Assembly: GCA_035328465.1 (NCBI GenBank)
Contig: DAOLIQ010000023.1
Span: forward strand, 1 to 38,489
Source of the DNA: JADJEI01 sp035328465
Lineage (GTDB): Bacteria; Bacteroidota; Ignavibacteria; Ignavibacteriales; Ignavibacteriaceae
Direction of reading: 5' to 3'
DNA: 38,489 nt
Made by a program: the position numbers and the translations under genes. The notes under the pieces were generated by a model. That model was not told the origin of the DNA, did not search any database, and worked only from the letters and a program-made list of their open reading frames with translations. This document shows, piece after piece, positions 26,486-34,017 of this stretch (its first letter is position 1; the number at the start of each line of letters is the position of its first letter).

Positions 26486-27590
26486 ATCTAATATTTTTTT
26501 CTTCTATATAAATAATTCTGTCTTCGCTGCTTTTTCTAAGAAAAGAAAAATTGGGAAGATCGGTCATCGTGATAAATGTTTGTCCAACTTCCGGAAGATA
26601 GCTGCTAATTTTGGAAACTCTTTCTGCATCCAGCTCACCAAAAACATCATCGAGCAGGAGCAAAGGCGACTTTCCCGTAGCAGACTTGATATAAAAAAAT
26701 TCCGCAAAACGCAATGCTGTCTGAAATGTTTTATGCTGCCCCTGTGAGCCAAACTGTTTAAGATTTACATCATTAATTCTAAAAACGAATTCGTCCCTAT
26801 GTGGTCCAACAAGATTTGTCCCTCTTCTTAACTCCTCACCTTTTAAGCTGTTCAATTGTTCAACAAACTCTTGATGAACATCCGCACTGCGAGAATTATT
26901 AAGATAACGATATTCAATGTTCGGAATTTCTTTTTCTTTTAAAATTTTTTTGTATGATTCTTTAAAGTGATCTATAAAATCCTTTAAAAAAATAATTTTG
27001 TGTTTTATAATTTCAACGCCAGAAGTAATTAATTTTTCTGTCCACGCTTTTATTTCAATATCCACATCTTTTCTTCTTCCTTCTTTAACCTGATTTAATA
27101 AAGAAGCTCGTTGCCTTAAGCATCTGTTGTAATCGATAAGTATTTTTAAATATGTACTGCTGACCTGCGAAATAATCGAGTCTACAAATTTTCTTCTGTC
27201 TGCAGGAGAGCCCTGTGTAATACTATGATCAGCCGGAGTTAATAATACAACTGGATATTTTCCGATTACTTCTGATAAACGGGTGACATTTTTATTATTA
27301 TCGAAATAGTATTTTTTATTTTCTGCTTGCGAGAAGTAAACCCGTACAGTGCTATTTGATTTATCTCTAAATTCACCGATTATTTCAAATTCTTCCTCAT
27401 TGAATGAAACAACCTCACTATCTGTTTTTGCAAATATACTTTTTGTAGTGCAAAGATAATAAATAGCTTCCAGTATTGTTGTTTTTCCCGCTCCATTTTC
27501 GCCAACGATATAATTTAATCCATCTGAAAACGCCAATGAAATATTTTTATGATTTCTCAGATTTTTAAGTTGAATGGAGGATAAAATCAT
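26478..27590 (-). CDS. recF: DNA replication and repair protein RecF
   Basis: SMC-like ATPase that loads RecA at gaps with RecO and RecR. 370 residues. Walker A is GENGAGKTT (30-38), the ABC signature region is GSQGQHKTFQTAL, and Walker B is LLLLDDVFGELD. An N-terminal LRNHKNISL motif is typical. It begins 2 bases after dnaN and overlaps the DUF721 gene. Confidence 0.97.
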   Translation of the reverse strand: MILSSIQLKNLRNHKNISLAFSDGLNYIVGENGAGKTTILEAIYYLCTTKSIFAKTDSEVVSFNEEEFEIIGEFRDKSNSTVRVYFSQAENKKYYFDNNKNVTRLSEVIGKYPVVLLTPADHSITQGSPADRRKFVDSIISQVSSTYLKILIDYNRCLRQRASLLNQVKEGRRKDVDIEIKAWTEKLITSGVEIIKHKIIFLKDFIDHFKESYKKILKEKEIPNIEYRYLNNSRSADVHQEFVEQLNSLKGEELRRGTNLVGPHRDEFVFRINDVNLKQFGSQGQHKTFQTALRFAEFFYIKSATGKSPLLLLDDVFGELDAERVSKISSYLPEVGQTFITMTDLPNFSFLRKSSEDRIIYIEEKNIRYA

Positions 27591-27592
27591 AA

Positions 27593-28702
27593 TTAACTAT
27601 TTAAGCGTACCGGCATCAACAGGAGCATTAGCTCCTCATTTGCTTCAAGTTTATCCGGTTCAATAATACAAGCCTTAGTTGGTGAGTGAAGTTTAAATAT
27701 TGCTTTATCGGAATTAACATGAGAGAGGACATCACTTAAATAAACAGTATTAAAGCCAATATTCATGGGCTCGCCGATATATTCGCATGAAATATTTTCC
27801 TCAGCATTTGATCCGTGATCAATGTCTTCAGCTGAAACATTCAGCATGTTCGTTGATAGTGATAGTTTAACTTGTTTTGAGTTCGCTGACGAAAATAGAA
27901 CCATTCTTCTAACTGTTGCAAGCAATTCTTTTGTCGAAACTTTTAATAAGTTTTCATTTTCTAATGGAATTACACTGTTATAAGCAGGATATTTTTCACC
28001 AATTATTCTGGTAATAAATTCAATATCACCGCTTAAAAAAGCAACATGAGTTTTGCTCAAATATATTTTAACATCGCTCTCACCAAGAAGTTTAGATAAA
28101 ACTGAAATTGCTCTTTCAGGAATAATATATTGTTCAATATTTTCGGACTTGATGTTTTTATTGGAGTAACGAACGAGTCTGTGTCCATCTGTTGAAACAA
28201 AATTAAGTGTCTCTGGAGTAAATTCTACCAGCAAACCTGTCATTGCCGGACGCATGTCTTCTTTGCTCATTGCAAAAGATGTTTGATCAATTGATTTTTT
28301 AAGAAGACTTCCATTAATCGAAATCTCTTTTTCTTTATCTACCTCGGGTATTTCGGGAAAATCATTAGAGTAGGAATATCCAATATTATAAGTTCCGTTA
28401 TCAACAACCATTTTAATTTTAAAATTGCTATTTATTTTAAAATTAATAATTGTATCATCAAGTGATCTAACAATATCAAAAAATAGTTTGGCGGGTATAA
28501 CTATTTTTATATTTTCATCTGCGGTAACATTAATAGAAGACTTAAGTGCTATTTCAAGATCAGTGGCACATACAGTTAAGAGACCATTATTAATTTCAAG
28601 TAAAAAATTTTCAAGTATGGGCATTGGCGTCCGAGTTGGAACGGCAGGAATAATTCTGGATAAAAGTTTTTCCAGTGCCTTACTATTGATTTTAAATTCC
28701 AT
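27593..28702 (-). CDS. dnaN: DNA polymerase III beta sliding clamp
   Basis: Ring-shaped processivity clamp. 369 residues in three clamp domains; the characteristic C-terminus LLMPVRLNS is present, as is RPAMTGLLVEF in the middle domain. Ribosome site AAGGAG lies eight bases before the ATG. It starts a tight dnaN-recF-dciA-gyrB-gyrA run. It is separated from dnaA by a small lipoprotein-like gene and a hairpin. Confidence 0.98.
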   Translation of the reverse strand: MEFKINSKALEKLLSRIIPAVPTRTPMPILENFLLEINNGLLTVCATDLEIALKSSINVTADENIKIVIPAKLFFDIVRSLDDTIINFKINSNFKIKMVVDNGTYNIGYSYSNDFPEIPEVDKEKEISINGSLLKKSIDQTSFAMSKEDMRPAMTGLLVEFTPETLNFVSTDGHRLVRYSNKNIKSENIEQYIIPERAISVLSKLLGESDVKIYLSKTHVAFLSGDIEFITRIIGEKYPAYNSVIPLENENLLKVSTKELLATVRRMVLFSSANSKQVKLSLSTNMLNVSAEDIDHGSNAEENISCEYIGEPMNIGFNTVYLSDVLSHVNSDKAIFKLHSPTKACIIEPDKLEANEELMLLLMPVRLNS

Positions 28703-28744
28703 TTTACATACTCCTTATAGAATATGTAAAATTAAGAAATATTC

Positions 28745-28770
28745 ACCCCAATCTCAATTGAAATTGGGGT
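28745..28770 (-). terminator. Hairpin between lipoprotein-like gene and dnaN
   Basis: Perfect 8-bp arms ACCCCAAT / ATTGGGGT, with further pairing inside the 10-base interior. It lies 35 bases after the lipoprotein stop codon. The T-run after it on the minus strand is weak, so it may be a partial terminator or an attenuator ahead of dnaN. Confidence 0.5.
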
Positions 28771-28805
28771 AAAAATAAAATTTATTTAAAGAGGAGTTAA
28801 ACTTT

Positions 28806-29222
28806 TTATGGTGTGGTAGGAGTTATCTGTGATTGGTCATCTGAACTTGAAAAAGTTGCATACAAGGTATAAGTACCATCAATATATGTACTCGAATAAA
28901 CAATAAGTATTTTTGTCCCCGCAAAAATATTCATTTCTCCAGACACATCACCACTCGTAGATGAACCCTGAGCACCTGCCGGAATCTCATAAGTTGTTGA
29001 ATATGTAAATAAACCTTTAGGAATTTCTTTTACTATTTTTGTTTCTCCGGCTTCAACTGTGATTAGTTCACCTCTGAAGTTTATAAAAATTCTATTAGAT
29101 GCTAAATTTTGGAAAGTAATAGAATTTTCCAGGCTGTTCGAACAATTTAAACCAACAAATCCAAGAAACAGTAAGAATACAAAAAAACTATTAACAGACT
29201 TTTGATGACTTTTCATTTTCAT
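28806..29222 (-). CDS. Small lipoprotein-like hypothetical between dnaA and dnaN
   Basis: I do not recognise a family. 138 residues, with a charged start (MKMKSHQKS), a hydrophobic segment (FFVFLLFLGFVGL) and a cysteine at residue 27 in GLNCSN. The asparagine before the cysteine is unusual for a lipobox. The rest is predicted beta-rich, with Ser/Thr-rich stretches (GAQGSSTSGDVSG) and a TPTTP end. It sits between dnaA and dnaN, where no cell-envelope gene is expected. A second in-frame ATG two codons downstream is an alternative start. Confidence 0.7.
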   Translation of the reverse strand: MKMKSHQKSVNSFFVFLLFLGFVGLNCSNSLENSITFQNLASNRIFINFRGELITVEAGETKIVKEIPKGLFTYSTTYEIPAGAQGSSTSGDVSGEMNIFAGTKILIVYSSTYIDGTYTLYATFSSSDDQSQITPTTP

Positions 29223-29507
29223 CTCTTTTATATTAATTATTGTATCAAAAAAATTACGACCTGTTTAACTAACACAATAATTTAAATTAAATAGGTATTT
29301 AAATATATTATTAAATATAATAATAGTGTTAATATGTTATTTCAAAATGTGTGCCTATAAACTTAACGACTTAAGTATGTATATTTAATGCAAAACATCA
29401 AGAAATAAGAGTTTATAACATGGAGTTATTAAGACGTGGTTAATATTTACTTAAAAACAGACAATTTTTACACACGTTATTTACTAAGATATGCTAACTT
29501 ATGAACA
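29223..29507. other. AT-rich dnaA-downstream region, candidate oriC element
   Basis: No gene is seen between the lipoprotein-like gene and the dnaA stop. The 60 bases 29281-29340 contain only five G and no C, which suits a DNA-unwinding element. Three degenerate DnaA boxes follow: TTAACCACG (minus strand, 29435-29443), TTTTACACA (29466-29474) and TTATGAACA (29499-29507), each two mismatches from TTATCCACA. This is suggestive only. Confidence 0.35.
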
Positions 29508-30899
29508 ATTTATTTCTACTTGATTTCTTAAATAATCTATAAGTTCTTTAAATGATTTATCTTTAATCATTTCTTCTTCAACAGTTGAGCACGAATGAAT
29601 TACGGTGGAATGATCCCTTCCACCAAAATGTAGTCCAATAGTTTTTAAAGAAGAACGAGTCATTTCCTTTGAGAGATACATGGCAATTTGTCTAACCAGA
29701 ACAACTTCTCTTTTTCTGGTTTTGTCTCTTAATTTATCCTCAGAAAGAGAAAAATGATTACAAACGACCTTGGTAATACTTTCTACAGTTACTGAAACTT
29801 TACGGTCAGTGGCAATTTCTCTAACAGTTTTACGAGCCAAGTCAATAGTTATAGATTTAGAGTTGAGAGAAGCACTCGCCAGTAATTTTATTAAACAACC
29901 CTCAAGCTCTCTAATATTTGAAGTTATACTTGAAGCAATGAATTCGAGAATATCGTTTGAAACATGCATAGCAAAGTCTTCAGCCTTTCGTTTTAGAATA
30001 GCAATTCTGGTTTCAAGTTCGGGCGGCTGTATGTCGGCAGTTAGTCCCCACTGGAACCTTGAAATAAGGCGTTCGTCAAGCCCCCTTAAATCTTTTGGAG
30101 GCTTATCACTCGAAAGAACGATTTGTTTTTTTGATTGATGGAGTGTGTTGAAAATATGAAAAAACAAATCCTGAGTTTTTTCCTTACCAGTTAGAAACTG
30201 AATATCATCAATAATAAGAACATCCATCGTCCTATAAAAATTTGAAAACTCATTTACCGTGTTTGATTTTATCGAGTCCACAAACTCAACAGTTAATAAG
30301 TCAGAAGAAATATAGATAACTTTTTTATCAGGCATTGTTTCAATTATTTTATTTCCAATAGCTTCAATCAAATGGGTTTTGCCCAATCCAACACCGCCAT
30401 AAACAAAAAAAGGATTAAATGAAGTCCCGCCGGGGTTATCGCTAATTGCCATAGCAGCTGCACGTGCAAGTTGATTTCCCTCTCCCTTTATGAAGTTATC
30501 AAAAGTATATCTACTATTAAGATGAGTTTCGATTTGGGGTAGTTTATTTGTCTCAATTTTCTTTTGGGCTGCAGAAACAGTAATATTCGAGAATAACGTA
30601 AGTTGATCATCGCTGTCTTTTTCGTCAACTATAATGTAATTAAGTTTAGCAGCGGGGCCTATAACCTCAGAAATTGTTTTGGTAATAAGAGTGTTGTAAT
30701 GCTCATCTATCCATTCCCAAAAAAATTGACTTGGAAGTTGAACCTTCAATATGCTGTTGTTAAACTCGAGCGGCTTAATAGGTAAAAACCATGTGTTATA
30801 AGTCATTTGTGGAACTTGCAGCTTAATTTTCTGAAGGCATTCTTTCCAAATCACCACAGGATCATTCGGAAGCTGGTCATCAAATTGAATATTTAGCAT
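29499..30899 (-). CDS. dnaA: Chromosomal replication initiator protein DnaA
   Basis: AAA+ protein that binds DnaA boxes and melts oriC. The ATG at 30899 gives 466 residues beginning MLNIQFDDQLPNDPVVIW; a TTG 15 bases upstream is in frame but less likely. Domain I (about 10-85) has VPQMTYNTWFLPI. Walker A GGVGLGKTH is at 158-166, and Walker B LIIDDIQFL follows. The C-terminal domain IV carries the DNA-binding signature FGGRDHSTVIHS. It is divergent from rpmH, a conserved origin-proximal arrangement. Confidence 0.98.
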   Translation of the reverse strand: MLNIQFDDQLPNDPVVIWKECLQKIKLQVPQMTYNTWFLPIKPLEFNNSILKVQLPSQFFWEWIDEHYNTLITKTISEVIGPAAKLNYIIVDEKDSDDQLTLFSNITVSAAQKKIETNKLPQIETHLNSRYTFDNFIKGEGNQLARAAAMAISDNPGGTSFNPFFVYGGVGLGKTHLIEAIGNKIIETMPDKKVIYISSDLLTVEFVDSIKSNTVNEFSNFYRTMDVLIIDDIQFLTGKEKTQDLFFHIFNTLHQSKKQIVLSSDKPPKDLRGLDERLISRFQWGLTADIQPPELETRIAILKRKAEDFAMHVSNDILEFIASSITSNIRELEGCLIKLLASASLNSKSITIDLARKTVREIATDRKVSVTVESITKVVCNHFSLSEDKLRDKTRKREVVLVRQIAMYLSKEMTRSSLKTIGLHFGGRDHSTVIHSCSTVEEEMIKDKSFKELIDYLRNQVEINCS

Positions 30900-31254
30900 A
30901 GAACTTATTAACAATTAAATAGTAAAGCATTTTAATGTAAAGTAAAAACAAATAGGCTCTTATAGACTCTTTCAAGTTCTTTTTCAACAAATTTTTAACA
31001 TCAGCGGACCCGGCATAACACATTGTTTTTTAATACAATAGAGAATAACCGAGTCAACACCCAACAACAGTACAAAAAGAAATCGGTAAAAACTGCCAAT
31101 CTTTTGCTCGTGAAACTTTCCACATTAAAAACTTATCAACAAATTCTTCACCGGCTAAGGGGCAGCAAATCTTATTAAAAAATATATCTAAATTATTCAG
31201 AAGGCAAATTAATTCTATACTATCCGATAATTTTTTTTTATAAAGTATTTTTAA
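30900..31254. other. dnaA-rpmH divergent intergenic region, candidate oriC
   Basis: The full spacer is 415 bases (30900-31314), ending in the rpmH promoter. No gene is seen. A DnaA-box-like TTATCAACA (31133-31141, one mismatch to TTATCCACA) and CTTTCCACA (31116-31124, two mismatches) are close together. Transcription diverges here and gene strand flips from minus to plus. Evidence for an origin is positional plus these two weak boxes. Confidence 0.4.
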
Positions 31255-31285
31255 TTGTCTATTTGGAAAGTAATGATTATTTTTG
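31255..31285 (+). promoter_or_regulatory. Bacteroidota-type promoter of rpmH
   Basis: TTG (31255-31257), 20-base spacer, TATTTTTG (31278-31285). The -7 box is identical to that of mnmE, with the same spacer length and about the same distance to the start codon. An AGGA ribosome site lies between it and the rpmH ATG. Confidence 0.55.
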
Positions 31286-31314
31286 CAGACTTTTGAAACA
31301 TAGGAAAAACAATA

Positions 31315-31461
31315 ATGAAAAGAACATTTCAACCAAGTAATAGAAAAAGAAAAAACAAGCACGGCTTTAGAGAAAGAATGAGCACTAAAAATGGCCGAAG
31401 AGTACTTTCCAGAAGAAGAGCAAAGGGAAGAAAAAGATTGACCGTTAGTGATGAAAGATAA
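31315..31461 (+). CDS. rpmH: 50S ribosomal protein L34
   Basis: 48 residues, beginning MKRTFQPSNRKRKNKHGFRE and continuing RMSTKNGRRVLSRRRAKGRK: the highly conserved L34 sequence, extended at the C-terminus by RLTVSDER. Start ATG follows AGGA after nine bases. rnpA begins three bases after its stop. The gene is too short for many ORF filters but is unambiguous. Confidence 0.98.
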   Translation: MKRTFQPSNRKRKNKHGFRERMSTKNGRRVLSRRRAKGRKRLTVSDER

Positions 31462-31464
31462 AAG

Positions 31465-31866
31465 TTGGTTAAGCTCTTCAATGAGGAAAGAATTAAAAGT
31501 AAAAAAGAAATCGACCTAATTTTCAGCAAGGGACAGATTTTATTTTCCTCAGATAAAAGAATTAAGGCAATTTGTCTGGTCAACAAAACAACAAAAAAAA
31601 ATGACGTAAGAACTGTTTTCGCCGTATCTAAAAGATCAGGGAATGCGGTTTGGCGTAATAGGATTAAACGATTGATGAGAGTTGCCTATTATAATAATGC
31701 AAATCTCCTAAGGCTTCACGCTCAACAAACAAATAAATCTTTAGATTTTGTTATTTCGACTTTCGGACTTAATAAAATAAAATATCCTAAGCCCACGCTT
31801 TCTACGGTGATGATTTCTATGAACGATCTGTGCAAAAAGCTGGTTCTGGTTTTAAATAATGAGTAA
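31465..31866 (+). CDS. rnpA: Ribonuclease P protein component
   Basis: Protein subunit of RNase P, which matures tRNA 5' ends. 133 residues. The RNR signature is in NAVWRNRIKRLMRVAYY, and the N-terminal EERIKSKKEIDLIFSKG is typical. The start codon appears to be TTG at 31465, three bases after rpmH, since no ATG lies before the conserved N-terminus. Its 3' end overlaps yidD by 8 bases. Confidence 0.95.
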   Translation: MVKLFNEERIKSKKEIDLIFSKGQILFSSDKRIKAICLVNKTTKKNDVRTVFAVSKRSGNAVWRNRIKRLMRVAYYNNANLLRLHAQQTNKSLDFVISTFGLNKIKYPKPTLSTVMISMNDLCKKLVLVLNNE

Positions 31867-32068
31867 GATTTTTATTTGGCTGATTCGAGGATATCAAAAA
31901 TTTATATCCCCACTTTTTCCACCATCGTGCAGATTTTATCCCACCTGCTCAGAATATTCCATTCAGGCATTCTCTAAGTATGGAATTTTTAAAGGAGGAG
32001 CAAAATCTATTTGGCGAATTTTAAGATGCAATCCATTTAACAAAGGCGGATACGATCCGATAGAATAA
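31859..32068 (+). CDS. yidD: Membrane protein insertion efficiency factor YidD
   Basis: 69 residues. The family motif is PSCRFYPTCSEYSIQAFSKYG, followed by WRILRCNPFNKGGYDPI. It is a small membrane-associated protein thought to assist YidC-dependent insertion. It overlaps rnpA and precedes yidC by 12 bases, in the conserved rpmH-rnpA-yidD-yidC order. Confidence 0.97.
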   Translation: MSKIFIWLIRGYQKFISPLFPPSCRFYPTCSEYSIQAFSKYGIFKGGAKSIWRILRCNPFNKGGYDPIE

Positions 32069-32080
32069 GGTTATCAAACT

Positions 32081-33955
32081 ATGGACAAACAAACAACACT
32101 TGCTTTTATTTTAATAGGTGCAATCCTGGTAGTTTGGTTATACTTTAATACTCCAACGCCTCCACCACCCCAAACAAAAAATCCAAAAGACAGCTTAACT
32201 GTTCAAAAGGACTCGCAAAACATCGAGGTTAAAACCAAACCTTTGCTGAGTCAGAATGAAACCAATGTTTTGGATACTTCAGACAGTAATAATTCAATGG
32301 GTAAATTTTTTTCGGCTACTAATCAGCAGGAAAAAATTATAACAGTTGAAACTGATCTCTCAATCATAGAGTTCTCGTCGAAGGGTGGAAACATTAAAAA
32401 ATTGTTTCTTAAGAAGTACAACAATTGGAATTCCGGCGAAATCGATACAAAAGAAAATTTTTATCAGAAAAGCGTTCAGTTAATTAATTATTCTGTTGGG
32501 AATGCTTTTGATGTATCTTTTGTTACTGTAGATGGTAAAGCGATAAGCACTGCGGAACTGGATTTTAGTCCTAACCTAACGTCTAACCATATCAGCATTT
32601 CGGGAAAAGATTCGACGACGCTTTCATTTTTGTTTACAGTGGCTGATGGTAAGTATCTTAAAAAAGATTTTGTTGTTTATGCCGATAAGTATAGCCTCAC
32701 GGCTAATGTGAATTTAGTCGGATTGAACGATGTAATTAGTAATCGCACCTTTGATATAGTATGGAATGGCGGTCTTCGTTTTGTAGAAGAAAACGCAGTT
32801 GACGAGGCGAACTATTCCAACGCCAGTGTTTACTACGGCGACGAACAAGTTATTATTGATGCGAAGGATTTAGGCGAAAAAGTCAACGAAGATTTTAATG
32901 GAAAAGTTGAGTGGATAGCAGTTCGGAATAAATATTTCGCCTCTATTATTGTTCCTTTAAATTCTTCCGAAGTAGATGGTGCTTATATCGAGGGTTCCCG
33001 AAAGTCTTTTTCTCAGAATGGTGTTAAAGAATTTTACAACACAAGACTTTCTATTCCATTTGCAGAAAATCAAAATGTTACAAATAGTTTTCTCTTGTAC
33101 ATTGGTCCGGTTGATTATGATAACCTAAAAACATACAACAAAAATCTTGAAAAGCTTGTTGACTTTGGTAGTTTTTTTGGACTTAAATTTATTGTCAGAC
33201 CAATTGCAGAGTATGTTCTGCTTCCACTATTCAAATTTTTACATGATTTTATTCCCAATTATGGGTTCGTAATAATCGTGTTTTCATTGATAATAAAGCT
33301 TGTGCTCTATCCGCTTACGAAAACAAGTATGAAATCAATGAAGAAAATGCAGCTTTTACAACCGAAAATAGCAGAATTAAAAGAGAAATTTAAAGACGAT
33401 CCGCAAAAAGTAAATAAAGAAACAATGAAGCTTTATTCTACTTACGGGGTGAACCCGGCGGGGGGGTGTCTGCCAATCTTACTGCAGATGCCTATTTTTG
33501 TTGCAATGTGGGGATTGTTTCAAACCGCCATTGAGTTGCGGCATCAGCCGTTTGCATTATGGATAAACGATCTCTCAAAGCCGGATATGATATACGATTT
33601 GGGTTTTAAAATACCCCTATTCGGCGTTCAGCACATCAGCGGACTCGCACTTTTGATGGGCATAACAACTTTCTTTCAGCAGAAGATGTCCGTCAAAGAC
33701 CCAAGCCAAAAGGCTCTTGTTTATGTTATGCCAATTATGCTAACATTTCTCTTTATGAGCTTTCCATCAGGACTAAATCTTTACTATTTTATGTTTAATG
33801 TTTTTTCTATCGCACAGCAGTATTACATAAATCAAAAACATGACGGTACCGAATTGGTCCCTGTAAAAAATCCACAAAAGAAAAAAGGATTTATGGAAAA
33901 ACTTATGGAAGCTGCTGAGAAAAATGCGAGTTCGAAGAGCGGCAAAAAAAAATAA
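32081..33955 (+). CDS. yidC: Membrane protein insertase YidC
   Basis: Inner-membrane insertase for small and Sec-dependent membrane proteins. 624 residues. N-terminal membrane anchor TLAFILIGAILVVWLYF, then a large periplasmic beta domain (about 60-350). The conserved insertase core follows, with FSLIIKLVLYPLTK carrying the positively charged groove residue, YGVNPAGGCLPILLQMP, and several more membrane segments ending in SFPSGLNLYYFMFNVFSI. The cytoplasmic tail is strongly basic (KKKGFMEK, SSKSGKKK), suitable for ribosome contact. Confidence 0.97.
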   Translation: MDKQTTLAFILIGAILVVWLYFNTPTPPPPQTKNPKDSLTVQKDSQNIEVKTKPLLSQNETNVLDTSDSNNSMGKFFSATNQQEKIITVETDLSIIEFSSKGGNIKKLFLKKYNNWNSGEIDTKENFYQKSVQLINYSVGNAFDVSFVTVDGKAISTAELDFSPNLTSNHISISGKDSTTLSFLFTVADGKYLKKDFVVYADKYSLTANVNLVGLNDVISNRTFDIVWNGGLRFVEENAVDEANYSNASVYYGDEQVIIDAKDLGEKVNEDFNGKVEWIAVRNKYFASIIVPLNSSEVDGAYIEGSRKSFSQNGVKEFYNTRLSIPFAENQNVTNSFLLYIGPVDYDNLKTYNKNLEKLVDFGSFFGLKFIVRPIAEYVLLPLFKFLHDFIPNYGFVIIVFSLIIKLVLYPLTKTSMKSMKKMQLLQPKIAELKEKFKDDPQKVNKETMKLYSTYGVNPAGGCLPILLQMPIFVAMWGLFQTAIELRHQPFALWINDLSKPDMIYDLGFKIPLFGVQHISGLALLMGITTFFQQKMSVKDPSQKALVYVMPIMLTFLFMSFPSGLNLYYFMFNVFSIAQQYYINQKHDGTELVPVKNPQKKKGFMEKLMEAAEKNASSKSGKKK

Positions 33956-34017
33956 AAAATTATCCAAATCATTTTGTTTAATTGCTGTCCGGATTTCAGA
34001 ACAAAATAAATCTAAAC

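Noticed and set aside
26268..26747. 159-residue open frame on plus strand
   Set aside because: Antisense to the DUF721 and recF genes, both supported by clear motifs and tight operon spacing.
30900..30914. Upstream TTG start for dnaA
   Set aside because: Adds only five residues with no ribosome site; the ATG at 30899 fits the family N-terminus.
33982..34017. Upstream TTG start for the patatin protein
   Set aside because: It would add 12 polar residues ahead of an otherwise standard signal peptide that starts at ATG 34018.
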